In this document: piece after piece, positions 17,168 to 25,631 of the stretch
Position numbering within the stretch: the first letter of the stretch is position 1
Layout of the letters: every line of letters begins with the position of its first letter
DNA from: Chromohalobacter beijerinckii
GTDB lineage: Bacteria; Pseudomonadota; Gammaproteobacteria; Pseudomonadales; Halomonadaceae
Length of the DNA stretch: 64,000 bases
Assembly: GCF_023061185.1 (NCBI RefSeq)
Contig: NZ_JAKGAK010000006.1
Coordinates: forward strand, 1-64,000
Direction: 5' to 3'
Program-made: the position numbers and the translations under genes
The notes under the pieces: generated by a model
Told to the model about the DNA's origin: nothing
Database searches by the model: none
The model's input: the letters and a program-made list of their open reading frames with translations, nothing else

Positions 17168-17812
17168 TTAATACGGCACTTGGGCGTCAGTGTTGCGAAT
17201 CTCGAACTGCAGGTCTGCGGGCGTATCGATGTCCAGCAGGATGCCGGGGTCATCGACATCGATTTCTTGGTAGCGTTCGGGGTGCTGGTGGATGAGTTGC
17301 CGCGCCCCGCTATCCCCGTCCAGGCGCGTGAGCGCCGGCCAGAAATCGCGTCCGAACAGTACCGGGTGGCCGGGGCGGCCGGCATGCCGGGGGCGAATTA
17401 TGTGTTCGGTATCGGCCATGTGCTGCACGCGGCGCAGCGTGTCGGCGCGAATGGCGGGCATGTCGCCGAGCAGTATTGCGGCTGCCTGAACGTCGGCGAG
17501 TGACGGGTCCCCTGCGAGCGTCGCGAAGGCCTCGGCCAGGCTGGTGCCCAGCCCGCGCTCGGCGTGTGCGACACCGATCACGGGCGCGTGCTCGTCCAGG
17601 CCGAGATGCGCTGGCGTCTCGGTGTCGCGCAGCACCACGCGACAGTGAGTGAAGGCCTCGGCCGCATGCGCGAAGGAAGCGTTCAGCAGCGTCTCGCCCT
17701 CTGCGAGCAGGGCGCGGCGCTTGTCCTGCTCTCCGAAACGCCGCGAGCTTCCGGCGGCCATGATCACGGCGACTACGCGCTCACTCACGGTAACCACGCG
17801 CTTACAGGGCAT
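17168..17812 (-). CDS. MocA-like molybdenum cofactor cytidylyltransferase
   Basis: 214 aa. The N-terminal nucleotide-binding signature VVAVIMAAGSSRRFG with a following Lys, LLGDMPAI and RPGHPVLFG identify the MobA-like NTP transferase family, MocA branch, which joins CMP to molybdopterin for xanthine-oxidase-type enzymes. ATG 17812 overlaps the upstream XdhC-like gene by 11 bp, so they are co-expressed. The product is what PaoC needs, although paoABC is 4 kb away. Confidence 0.8.
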   Translation of the reverse strand: MPCKRVVTVSERVVAVIMAAGSSRRFGEQDKRRALLAEGETLLNASFAHAAEAFTHCRVVLRDTETPAHLGLDEHAPVIGVAHAERGLGTSLAEAFATLAGDPSLADVQAAAILLGDMPAIRADTLRRVQHMADTEHIIRPRHAGRPGHPVLFGRDFWPALTRLDGDSGARQLIHQHPERYQEIDVDDPGILLDIDTPADLQFEIRNTDAQVPY

Positions 17813-18773
17813 CGCGTGCCTTGCCGCGTCGCACGCGCACGATATCGGCCATCACCGCCAGCGCGATCTCGGCGGGTGTCTTGCTCCCGAGAGCCAGGCC
17901 GATGGGCATGTGCAGACGTGCGATCTCTTCCTCGCTGAGGCCACCGGTGCGTGCCAGGCGCTCGGCACGGGCCGTCGAGGTGCGTTGCGAGCCCATGACC
18001 CCGATGTAGAACGCCGGCGTGCGCACGGCCTCGATCATGGTCAGGTCATCCAGGCGCGGGTCGTGGGTCAGAGCGACGATGGCCGTCGCCGCGTGGCTCG
18101 CGCCCGAGGCAATGAAGGCGCTGGGCAGCTCGCGTCGCGTGCGTACCCCGGGAAGCGCCACGTCTTCCCATGCCTCTTCGCGCGGGTCGCAGACGATGAC
18201 CTCGAAGCCCAGCGAGCGCGCGAACTCGGCGCAAGCGATCGAGACCGGCGAGAGACCGGCCACGATCAAGCGCGCCACCGGCCCCAGGCGCATTTGGGCT
18301 TGGCGCTCATCACGCGTTACCCGCGGACCTTCGTTGTCGTCATTGGCAAGCGTTGCGAACCCAGTGACGAGATCGACCTCGCGAATGGCCGGGCGCTGTC
18401 CACGCAGAACGTCGTACAAGGCCTCGAGATGCGAGACATTTTCACGCGTCGGCGGCAGTCGCTCGATCAGGACGTCGAGAATGCCATCGCAGGGCAGCGT
18501 CACCGACGGTCCGTCGGCATGCCCGTCGCCGTAGCGCAGCGTGGTGATCGGCGCCCCGAAGGCGCCCTGGGTCAGGCGCTCGAGGAAATCCTCCTCGATG
18601 CAGCCGCCCGACAAGGAACCTGCATGGCGGCCGTCCCCGCGCGCGACGAATAGCGAGCCCGGCTCACGGGGCGACGAGCCGAACGTCGCCAACACCGTGC
18701 ACAGCCAGACCGTTTCACCGTCGCGGGCCCAATCAAGCGCTCGCTCGATGACCTGCAAATCCAAGTGTTGCAT
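17802..18773 (-). CDS. XdhC/PaoD-like molybdenum enzyme maturation factor
   Basis: 323 aa from ATG 18773 with GGTGAG upstream; a GTG at 18788 is five codons earlier. The XdhC N-terminal domain shows VLATFGSSPREPGSLFVA and GSLSGGCIEEDF with the conserved Cys; the C-terminal Rossmann-type domain includes IVCDPREEAW, VALTHDPRLDD and FYIGVMGSQRT. These proteins hold, sulphurate and insert the molybdenum cofactor in xanthine-oxidase-family enzymes. It precedes the MocA-like gene in one transcription unit. Together they probably service PaoABC. Confidence 0.85.
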   Translation of the reverse strand: MQHLDLQVIERALDWARDGETVWLCTVLATFGSSPREPGSLFVARGDGRHAGSLSGGCIEEDFLERLTQGAFGAPITTLRYGDGHADGPSVTLPCDGILDVLIERLPPTRENVSHLEALYDVLRGQRPAIREVDLVTGFATLANDDNEGPRVTRDERQAQMRLGPVARLIVAGLSPVSIACAEFARSLGFEVIVCDPREEAWEDVALPGVRTRRELPSAFIASGASHAATAIVALTHDPRLDDLTMIEAVRTPAFYIGVMGSQRTSTARAERLARTGGLSEEEIARLHMPIGLALGSKTPAEIALAVMADIVRVRRGKARDAL

Positions 18774-18984
18774 GCTCAGTACGCTCACCCGTTATCGTGT
18801 TGCCTCGCGCCGGAGTGTCGACGACGACTGACCGGTGCTTCGAGGCATTCGTGTCATGGGGCCACTATATCGTGCATGAAGTGTCATGTGGGGATGGACC
18901 TGCCGGCTAGCCAGGTAGCAGGCGTCATGCCATTGCATGAAAATGCCGCATGCGATGCGTGGTTCACCTGACGCCATGGCACTC

Positions 18985-20136
18985 TTACAGGATTCGGGCT
19001 TCCTCGAGATCGGCATGCACCATGACATTGGCGCCTTCCGGTAACAGATAACGTGCGCCGCGATTGAGCGCATCGACATGCAATGCGAACCCTTGGCATT
19101 CCACACGGTAGCGAATCACGTTGCCAAGCAATCGACGCTGGACGATGACACCGCCACAGCCGGGGCCGAGATTAGAAGTCATCGTCGGGTCGTTGATCTC
19201 GTCCGTCGTACTTTTCAAGTAGAGCGCCTCCGGTCGAAAGACGACCTGGGCGGCGTCCGCTTCATAGCCTAGTAGTGACGACGCTTGCTGTGCATCGAGG
19301 CAGTTGTAGGCGCCCATGAAACCGGCCACTTCTTGGCTCTCAGGGCGTGTGTAGAGTGCTTCTCCGTCGCCTTTTTGCAGGATGTTTCCCTTGCCCATCA
19401 GGAAGATGCGGTCCGACATCATCAGCGCCTCTTCCTGATCGTGGGTCACGAACAGCGTGGTGAGTCCCAGCTGTTGCTGAATATTGCGAAGCTGCTCGCG
19501 CAGGTGCTGGCGGATGCGCGCATCCAGTGCTGACAGTGGCTCATCCATCAGCAGAATGCGGGGCTCGAGGACCAGCGAACGTGCCAGCGCCACGCGCTGC
19601 CGCTGTCCACCCGACAGTTGATGCGGATGCTTGTGTGCGTGCGTCTCGAGTTCCACCAGCGACAGCGTTTCATCGACCCGCTGTTGGCGCTCGGCGCTCG
19701 GCACCTTGTGCATGCGCAGGCCGAAGGCGACGTTGTCGAAGACCGTCATGTTGGGGAACAAGGCATAGTGCTGAAATACCATGCCGATGCCGCGTTTCTG
19801 CGGCGGTAGATGGGTGATGGTTTCGCCATCTACTTCGACGTGACCGGCATCGACCGCCGTCAGTCCGGCGATCGCGCGCAGCAATGTGGACTTACCGCAG
19901 CCCGAGGGGCCGAGCAGCGTGACGAACTCGCCACGCGCGATGTCAGCCTCGATCCCTTCGAAGACCGATGTCGTACCGAAGCGCTTGGAGAGTCCCTGCA
20001 GGCGCAGGTAGCGCGAATCGGCGGAAGGGGGCTCGGCCACGAGGCTATCGGAAACGGTGGAACGCTCGGCCACGGCCGTTTCAGGTGAAGCGGGCGTTGC
20101 ATCGGGCGTGGAAAGGGGAGCAGGAGCGGAACTCAT
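18985..20136 (-). CDS. ABC importer ATPase (PotA/PhnT-like)
   Basis: 383 aa from ATG 20136, overlapping the permease stop. Walker A GPSGCGKSTLLRAIAGL, Q-loop FQHYALFP, signature LSGGQRQRVALARSL, Walker B ILLMDEPLSALDA and switch His FVTHDQEEA are intact; a TOBE-type domain follows. The first ~45 residues are a low-complexity Ala/Ser/Pro extension. It powers the importer encoded by the next genes. The family covers polyamine, ferric and 2-aminoethylphosphonate uptake. The preceding ~210 bp to the XdhC-like gene show no gene. Confidence 0.88.
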   Translation of the reverse strand: MSSAPAPLSTPDATPASPETAVAERSTVSDSLVAEPPSADSRYLRLQGLSKRFGTTSVFEGIEADIARGEFVTLLGPSGCGKSTLLRAIAGLTAVDAGHVEVDGETITHLPPQKRGIGMVFQHYALFPNMTVFDNVAFGLRMHKVPSAERQQRVDETLSLVELETHAHKHPHQLSGGQRQRVALARSLVLEPRILLMDEPLSALDARIRQHLREQLRNIQQQLGLTTLFVTHDQEEALMMSDRIFLMGKGNILQKGDGEALYTRPESQEVAGFMGAYNCLDAQQASSLLGYEADAAQVVFRPEALYLKSTTDEINDPTMTSNLGPGCGGVIVQRRLLGNVIRYRVECQGFALHVDALNRGARYLLPEGANVMVHADLEEARIL

Positions 20137-20996
20137 GTGTCGCCAGCCTCCGGAGCGGTGATTTCTCCCCGGCCGTTGCCCAGCCAGGTGAGAATCAGGA
20201 TGAACACGAACAAGGTGATGACCAGCGCGCTGGTGAAGTGCCCGCTTTCGCGACGCACGTTGAATAGATAGATCTGCAGCGTTTCGAAGCGCGTACCTAC
20301 CAGCATGTTGGCGAAGACGAACTCGCCGATCAGAAACGAGAACGACAGGAAGATCGCGATGCGAATGCCCAGGCGCATATTGGGCAGGATGACGTTGAAA
20401 AACGCTGTCAGCGGGCTGGCCCCCAGTAACTGTGCGGCTTCCATCAGCTCGTTGGCCTCGAAGCTTCTCAGACTGTTGATCAACGAGCGGTACATGAACG
20501 GCAGCGCAATCGAGACATAGGTCAGCATCAAAATCCACGGCGTGCCCACCAGCGGCAGCGGTCCGCCGGCATAGAGCTGTAGCAGACCCACCGAGGAGAC
20601 CACCGGTGGTACGGCGAATGGCGCCAGTATCAGCACGTTCATCCAGCGGTCCAGCCGCGGGTAACGGGTATGCGCCAGAAACGCCACGGGCAAGATCAAC
20701 ACCAGCGACAGCATTAGCGCGCCGGCCACCACGAACAGCGAGCGCCCGAATGCGGCGATAAAGCGCGGCGTCGACCACAGTCGGGCCAGCCATTCCAGCG
20801 TCAGCCCATCCGGTAGCAGCGTGGCGCCCCAGCGAGTGGAAACGGCGTAGAGCAGCGTAGCCAGCAGTGGCAGGGCCAGCGCCGTGAAGACGGGAATGGC
20901 GATCCAGACATGCAGGCGCAAACGACGCGCTGGCGATGTCGTGGGTCCGTCCCTGGCTGGCATGGCCGTGGACCGAGGCTCAGTGATCAGTGACAT
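20133..20996 (-). CDS. ABC importer permease (PhnV/PotC-like)
   Basis: 287 aa from ATG 20996. Six hydrophobic segments and the cytoplasmic coupling motif EANELMEAAQLLGASPLTAFFNVILPNMR (about residues 180-210) mark a binding-protein-dependent permease. Its stop overlaps the ATPase start (ATGA) and its start overlaps the partner permease by 17 bp, so the genes are translationally coupled. Confidence 0.85.
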   Translation of the reverse strand: MSLITEPRSTAMPARDGPTTSPARRLRLHVWIAIPVFTALALPLLATLLYAVSTRWGATLLPDGLTLEWLARLWSTPRFIAAFGRSLFVVAGALMLSLVLILPVAFLAHTRYPRLDRWMNVLILAPFAVPPVVSSVGLLQLYAGGPLPLVGTPWILMLTYVSIALPFMYRSLINSLRSFEANELMEAAQLLGASPLTAFFNVILPNMRLGIRIAIFLSFSFLIGEFVFANMLVGTRFETLQIYLFNVRRESGHFTSALVITLFVFILILTWLGNGRGEITAPEAGDT

Positions 20997-21822
20997 GATG
21001 GCTCCGGCGCAGCAGACGCTGTTGAACCAGTGTGATCGTTGCCAGCAATCCGACCAGCAGCAGTGACAGGGCACTTGCAAGCTCCGGCTGCAGGAAGAGG
21101 TCGCCCGCGACCAGGTTGGCGATGCGAATGGTCATCAGGTTGTAGTTGTTGCCGACCAGCGCAAAAACCGTAGCGTAGGTGCCCACGGCGTTGGCCAGCA
21201 GAATGGTCAGCGTGCCCGCGATGCTTGGCCAGAGCACCGGGAGGCCAATGTAGCGCCAGTAGTCGTGGCGCCCGGCACCGAGAAGGCTGGCCGACTCGCG
21301 CCACTCCGCACGCAACGCGCCGAAGGCGGGCAATAACAGCAACACCCCTAGCGGTACTTGGAACCAGGTGTAGATGATCATCAGGCCGGAGCGCGAGTAG
21401 AGGGAGAAGTCCTCGAACAGTCCTATACGCTGCAAGGCCAGCGTCAGCGCGCCATTGGCGCCCAGCAGGATGATGAAGGCGAAGGCCAATGGCACGCCGG
21501 CGAAATTGCTGGTCATGTTGGTAAACGCGATCAGCAAACGGCGCCAGCGTCCCCCGAGGCGGGTCAGGCTGTAGCAGGTGAGTACGGCGATCACGATGCC
21601 GACGAGGCTTGAAACGATGGCGATTTCCAGCGTGCGCCACATTGCCTGGCGGTAGAACGCCGAGGCGATGATTTCCTGAAAATGCGCCAGGCCCCAGCCG
21701 TCGCCGACGCGAAAGGCGTTGATCGCCACGAACACCAGCGGCGCCAGCTGAAACGCGGCGAACACGACGAAAAACGGCACCACGCACAGGATGGCCGGCG
21801 AGATGAACCGTCGCGCGGTCAT
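20980..21822 (-). CDS. ABC importer permease (PhnU/PotB-like)
   Basis: 280 aa with a signal-anchor-like first helix (ILCVVPFFVVFAAFQLAPLV), six segments and the coupling motif RAEWRESASLLGAGRHDYWRYIGLPVLWPS. It pairs with the permease downstream. Its ATG overlaps the stop of the phosphodiesterase-like gene, tying enzyme and transporter into one operon. Confidence 0.85.
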   Translation of the reverse strand: MTARRFISPAILCVVPFFVVFAAFQLAPLVFVAINAFRVGDGWGLAHFQEIIASAFYRQAMWRTLEIAIVSSLVGIVIAVLTCYSLTRLGGRWRRLLIAFTNMTSNFAGVPLAFAFIILLGANGALTLALQRIGLFEDFSLYSRSGLMIIYTWFQVPLGVLLLLPAFGALRAEWRESASLLGAGRHDYWRYIGLPVLWPSIAGTLTILLANAVGTYATVFALVGNNYNLMTIRIANLVAGDLFLQPELASALSLLLVGLLATITLVQQRLLRRSHHVTDH

Positions 21823-22697
21823 TGCTCGATGCCCTCATGATCGTACGGTGCGATATGCGCTGTCTGTACGTCAGGGCGTTCGAGTATCTCAGGAGCAAGC
21901 AATGCCTCATGGTACGCCTTGGTATGCTTGAGCCCCATCAGCGTGGCGAGCGTGCCGCAGAGTTCGGTCTGGCGCAGGCCGTCGAGGCGCTGATTGGTAA
22001 ATCCCTCACCCAGCGTCCACAGCGGAACATGGCGCTCTTCGGGCAGTGTGCCCGAGTGCGAGCGGTCGGCATTCATGCCGTGGTCGGCGGTGACCACGAT
22101 CTGGTAGCCGGCCTCCCGCCAGCGTGGCAGGTAATCGGCAAGTGCCACGTCGGCGTGACGGGCCGCGTTGCGATATTGCGATGAATCCGCACCGTGGCGA
22201 TGGCCGGCATCGTCGATGTTCATGCTGTGTACCAGCAGGAAGTCCGGGTCCTGCAGTTGACGCAGCATCTCGGCATCGCTGAACAGGTGATCATCGGGAT
22301 AATGATCGCGCCAGTAGAAAAGCCCGGCCTGAATGGCACTCTTCTCGTTTTGGTGAAAGCGGTGACGTGTGCGATCGAACGGCGCCTCGAGATACAGCTC
22401 ACTGACCCAATGATAGGCTGCCGCTGCGGTTCTTCGGCCCTGTCCGACGGCAAGGTCGAACAGGCTGACTTCGTGAGAGCGGCGCACGATCTCATTGTGG
22501 ACCACGCCGGAATCCACTGGACGACGCCCGGTCAGCAAACATTCGTAGAGTGGCCGCGACATGGCGGGCAGCTCGCAGTCTAGCGAGTGATAGGTGGCGC
22601 GGCCGGCTTCGCACAGCGCAGTGAGATACCCCATGGCGTGGTGGCCGACGGCATGGTTAAGGCCGTCGAGAACGACCAGGATGATGCGTTGGGACAT
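21819..22697 (-). CDS. Alkaline-phosphatase-superfamily phosphodiesterase/hydrolase
   Basis: 292 aa. Metal-ligand pattern of the nucleotide pyrophosphatase/phosphodiesterase branch: IILVVLDGLN (Asp), a short PAMSRPLYECLLTG segment where the Ser or Thr nucleophile should lie, DDAGHRHG, and VVTADHGMN. There is no signal peptide, so it acts in the cytoplasm, presumably on the imported compound. It lies between the binding protein and the permeases. Hydrolysis of a phosphate ester or phosphonate is likely; the substrate is unknown. Phosphonoacetate hydrolase belongs to the same superfamily. Confidence 0.75.
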   Translation of the reverse strand: MSQRIILVVLDGLNHAVGHHAMGYLTALCEAGRATYHSLDCELPAMSRPLYECLLTGRRPVDSGVVHNEIVRRSHEVSLFDLAVGQGRRTAAAAYHWVSELYLEAPFDRTRHRFHQNEKSAIQAGLFYWRDHYPDDHLFSDAEMLRQLQDPDFLLVHSMNIDDAGHRHGADSSQYRNAARHADVALADYLPRWREAGYQIVVTADHGMNADRSHSGTLPEERHVPLWTLGEGFTNQRLDGLRQTELCGTLATLMGLKHTKAYHEALLAPEILERPDVQTAHIAPYDHEGIEQ

Positions 22698-22713
22698 GTG
22701 ACGACTCCAGGCC

Positions 22714-22730
22714 GCCTCCGGGATGGAGGC
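22714..22730 (-). promoter_or_regulatory. Intercistronic hairpin after the binding-protein gene
   Basis: GCCTCC (22714-22719) and GGAGGC (22725-22730) form a stem between the binding-protein gene and the hydrolase gene. Hairpins at this place often stabilise the abundant binding-protein mRNA and reduce expression of the following genes. Confidence 0.4.
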
Positions 22731-22789
22731 AGCACGGGTTTCGGCCTAATCAGCGCTGAAAGAGCATCGCCCGAGGCGAGGGCTTGAGC

Positions 22790-23887
22790 TCAGTGCTGAC
22801 GCGTGAGGACTTCGGACTGCCAGAGCTGCGGCAGTTGGCGCGACGTCTGCTCCCAGGCCTCGAAATCTTCGATGGGGCGCGCGTTGGCGTACTCACTGTC
22901 GGGCAGCAGCTTGGCGGCGGTGGCGTCATCGAAGTCGAGGTGTTCGGCCCGGATCGGTCGCGCATAGCCCTTGGCCAGATTGGCCTGACCGGCATCGGAG
23001 AAGATGTATTCGCGGGCCAGCTTGGCGGCGTTAGGGTGCGGTGCGTACTTGTTGATGATCGTGGTATAGCCGGAGACGACCGAGGCATCCGACGGGATCG
23101 ATACCTCGAACCGGTCGCGGTCGATCTGGTCGCGATAGTTCAGGGCGTTGAAGTCCCATAGCAGGCCGACTTCGATCTCGCCTTTCTCCAGTGCGGCGAT
23201 GGTCAGATCGGTCAGCGACAGTCGGCCCTGTTCGGCTAGGTCGCCGAAGAGCTCCAGACCGGGTTGCAAATCGCTCTCGTCGCCACCGCGTGCGTAGGCG
23301 GCGGCCAGTACGGCGGCGTTGTTCTGCGCACCGGAGCCCACCGGGCCGACAGCAACGCTGTAGTCACCCTCGAGCAGGTCGGCGAACGCGTGGGGGCGCT
23401 CGTCTTCGGGCACTAGATCCTTGTTGATGATCATGGCGATGGTACCGGTGTAGGCGAGCGCCCAGTGGCCGTCTTCGTCTTTCGCCCAGTCGGGAATCTG
23501 GTCCCAGTGGGACGGCTTGTACGGCTGGGTCACACCCTGCTCGACGGCAATCGGCCCGAAGGCAATGCCCACATCGCCGATGTCGGCGCTGGCGTTCTCG
23601 CCTTCAGCACGGAACTTGGCGATTTCCTCGGCGGAACTCATGTCGGTGTCGGAATGTTCCAGGCCATACTCTGCTTTCAGGTCGGCCCAGGTATCTTTCC
23701 AATTGGCCCAGCTATCGGGCATGCCGAGGCTGTCGACGCGACCTTCCTGCTGGGCGGCCGCGATCAAGTCATCCATGTTGGGCTGTGCTGCGTTGGCGGC
23801 ACCGGTAAAAAGCGCAAGACTGGCAAGCACGGCCAGCGGCAGGCTGGCGAGTGGGAGACGGGGCGATTTCAAGGCAGCACTCCTCAT
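22790..23887 (-). CDS. Periplasmic binding protein of the phosphonate-type ABC importer
   Basis: 365 aa from ATG 23887, with a signal peptide (LPLASLPLAVLASLALFTGA, then ANA cleavage). It belongs to the family-1 solute-binding proteins (Fe3+/polyamine/AEP type): MDDLIAAAQQEGRVDSLGMP, then GDVGIAFG, ALAYTGTIAMIINKDLV and VSGYTTIINKYA. A TTG at 23872 with AGGAG seven bases upstream may be the real start; both keep the signal peptide. It is the first gene of the operon, reading away from the divergent GntR gene with a HutC-type site in between. Confidence 0.82.
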   Translation of the reverse strand: MRSAALKSPRLPLASLPLAVLASLALFTGAANAAQPNMDDLIAAAQQEGRVDSLGMPDSWANWKDTWADLKAEYGLEHSDTDMSSAEEIAKFRAEGENASADIGDVGIAFGPIAVEQGVTQPYKPSHWDQIPDWAKDEDGHWALAYTGTIAMIINKDLVPEDERPHAFADLLEGDYSVAVGPVGSGAQNNAAVLAAAYARGGDESDLQPGLELFGDLAEQGRLSLTDLTIAALEKGEIEVGLLWDFNALNYRDQIDRDRFEVSIPSDASVVSGYTTIINKYAPHPNAAKLAREYIFSDAGQANLAKGYARPIRAEHLDFDDATAAKLLPDSEYANARPIEDFEAWEQTSRQLPQLWQSEVLTRQH

Positions 23888-23930
23888 ATTGACAACGGAT
23901 CGGGGCACGGAAGCAGGCCGGGGCAACGTG

Positions 23931-23944
23931 TTGGTCTAGTCCAA
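23931..23944. promoter_or_regulatory. HutC-type operator, binding-protein side
   Basis: TTGGTCTAGTCCAA is nearly palindromic and matches the GT-N-TA-N-AC pattern bound by HutC-subfamily GntR regulators. It lies 44 bp upstream of the binding-protein ATG at 23887. A second copy sits before the GntR gene. Confidence 0.6.
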
Positions 23945-24075
23945 CAGCGCTGGAAAGTCAGATTAAGAGCGGCATGTGACTAAGGCGTGTCAGTGTCATA
24001 ACAGTACGGTGACGATGCCGGCGGGGGCGTGTCATACGATGGACACGCGAAGCGCTTAGATTGCAGGCAGTTTTC

Positions 24076-24087
24076 TGATCTAGACCA
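24076..24087. promoter_or_regulatory. HutC-type operator, regulator side
   Basis: TGATCTAGACCA differs by one base from the ideal TGGTCTAGACCA palindrome and shares TCTAG-N-CCAAC with the site at 23931. It ends 18 bp before the regulator ATG, so binding should block the regulator's own expression. Confidence 0.6.
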
Positions 24088-24105
24088 ACTGGCCATGGAT
24101 AGTCG

Positions 24106-24891
24106 ATGTCTGCACCCCGTACCCAGCCAATCGCCCTCGAATGTCACCACAGCACTCCCGGCAGCGTCTCGACGCCGACCTGGCATCGTCTGCGCGACGC
24201 CCTGCTCGCCCTGATCGACTCACTGGGTAATAACCGCAAACGGCCGTGCAGGTTACCCGCCGAACGAGAAATGATCGCGCGGTTCTCGACGACCCGAATC
24301 ACGCTGCGCGACGCGTTGACTCAATTGGAAGGCGAAGGGCGAATCTATCGCGAAAATCGGCGCGGCTGGTTTATCGCGCCATCGCGGCTTCACTACGATC
24401 TGCTGGCGGGGTTGGCCTTTCACGACATGGTCGAATCGCAGCAGCGTCAGGCCAGTACGCTGCTGCTCTCGGCGAGTACGGTGCCTGCCCCACTGCACAT
24501 CGCGCGTCGGTTGTGGCTGAGTGAAGGCAGTGCGGTGCAGCGCATCGTGCGGGTGAGGGCCATCGATGGTCGCCGGGTGCTTTACGTCGAGCATCATCTG
24601 CGCCCTGACTGCTTTCCCGGCATTCTGGATTTCGATCTGGCGCAGCACTCACTGACCGCACTCTATCGTCACGAATACTCGATTCGCATTGCGCGAGTCG
24701 ATTACGAACTGGGCTCCACGATCTTCGGAGGTCCGGCGGGAGAGGCGCTGCATGCGACGCCGGGCACGGCGGCCCAGCGGATCACGCGAATCAACCGCGA
24801 CCAGAACGGGCGCGTGGTCGACTGCGACGACGAATACTGGCGCCATGATGCGATCGAGCTCGCACTGAGCGCTGTTCCGCGCGGCGGCTAG
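24106..24891 (+). CDS. GntR/HutC-family regulator with UTRA domain (PhnR/PhnF-like)
   Basis: 261 aa. The N-terminal GntR helix-turn-helix is clear (RLPAEREMIARFSTTRITLRD, about residues 48-68, then LEGEGRIYRENRRGWF), followed by a UTRA ligand-binding domain (VQRIVRVRAIDGRRVLYVEH; LYRHEYSIRIARVDYELG). HutC-type proteins sense small molecules, in phosphonate operons the phosphonate itself. The divergent ABC operon and two HutC-type sites make it the local regulator. Its stop overlaps the end of the next, convergent operon by 4 bp, so no terminator separates them. Confidence 0.88.
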   Translation: MSAPRTQPIALECHHSTPGSVSTPTWHRLRDALLALIDSLGNNRKRPCRLPAEREMIARFSTTRITLRDALTQLEGEGRIYRENRRGWFIAPSRLHYDLLAGLAFHDMVESQQRQASTLLLSASTVPAPLHIARRLWLSEGSAVQRIVRVRAIDGRRVLYVEHHLRPDCFPGILDFDLAQHSLTALYRHEYSIRIARVDYELGSTIFGGPAGEALHATPGTAAQRITRINRDQNGRVVDCDDEYWRHDAIELALSAVPRGG

Positions 24892-25619
24892 CCGGGCAAC
24901 AGGCGTCGGCGTTTGGGAGCGGCGGGGCGAGCGCCGGGGAAGCGATGCTCTATGAGGCGCATCACGCTGGTGAGTACCAGGGTCAGGGCCAGGTAGATGC
25001 CGGCGATGAGCAAAAGCGGTTCGTAGACCAGGAAGGTTTCGTCGCGCACCATGTTGGCGGCCTTGAGCAGGTCCATCAGCGCGATGGTCGAGACCAGCGG
25101 CACCGACTTGAGCAGCAGGATCAGCTCGCCGGTCAGCGTGGGCAGACACATCTGGATGGCGCGCGGCAGCCATAGCCGGTAGAGAATCTGCCAGCGACTC
25201 AGGCCGAAGGCGCGTCCTGCGGCCAGTTCACCCTCGGGCACGCTCAAAAGTGCGCCGCGCAGAACTTCGCCCGTGTAGGCGCCGACGCTCAGCGTGAAAG
25301 TCAGCGCGCCATAGAAGAACGGGTCCCGCAGCAACGGCCAGATCAGGCTCTCCCGCAGGCCTGGAATTTCCGGCAGCAGGCGCCCGACCCCGTCGTAGAA
25401 AAAGAGCAATTGCACGAGCAAGGGCGTGCCGCGTACCACCGTGGTCAGGCCGGTGACCAGCATCGCCAGCGGGCGTGGGCCGCGCAGACGGATCATGGCG
25501 AAGGTCACTGCAAGCGCGAAACCGCAGACGGCCGACACGGCGACCAGCCACAGGGTATTGACGAAGCCTGTCCACAAGGCCTTTTGATAGAACGGATCGC
25601 TCAACCAGGAAAAGTCCAT
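24888..25619 (-). CDS. Polar amino-acid ABC permease (ArtM/HisM-like)
   Basis: 243 aa, last gene of a nine-gene operon. The HisM/ArtM-type coupling motif GRAFGLSRWQILYRLWLPRAIQ and the RGTPLLVQLLFFYDG segment mark a permease for basic or polar amino acids. It forms the membrane channel with the 25632 protein. Only 12 bp separate the two genes. Confidence 0.85.
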   Translation of the reverse strand: MDFSWLSDPFYQKALWTGFVNTLWLVAVSAVCGFALAVTFAMIRLRGPRPLAMLVTGLTTVVRGTPLLVQLLFFYDGVGRLLPEIPGLRESLIWPLLRDPFFYGALTFTLSVGAYTGEVLRGALLSVPEGELAAGRAFGLSRWQILYRLWLPRAIQMCLPTLTGELILLLKSVPLVSTIALMDLLKAANMVRDETFLVYEPLLLIAGIYLALTLVLTSVMRLIEHRFPGARPAAPKRRRLLPG

Positions 25620-25631
25620 GTCTGGGTGCTC

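Noticed and set aside
18985-20793. A 602-codon frame including the PotA-like ATPase
   Set aside because: The first ~220 codons lie antiparallel in phase over the permease gene and have no domain. The real start is the ATG at 20136 overlapping the permease stop.
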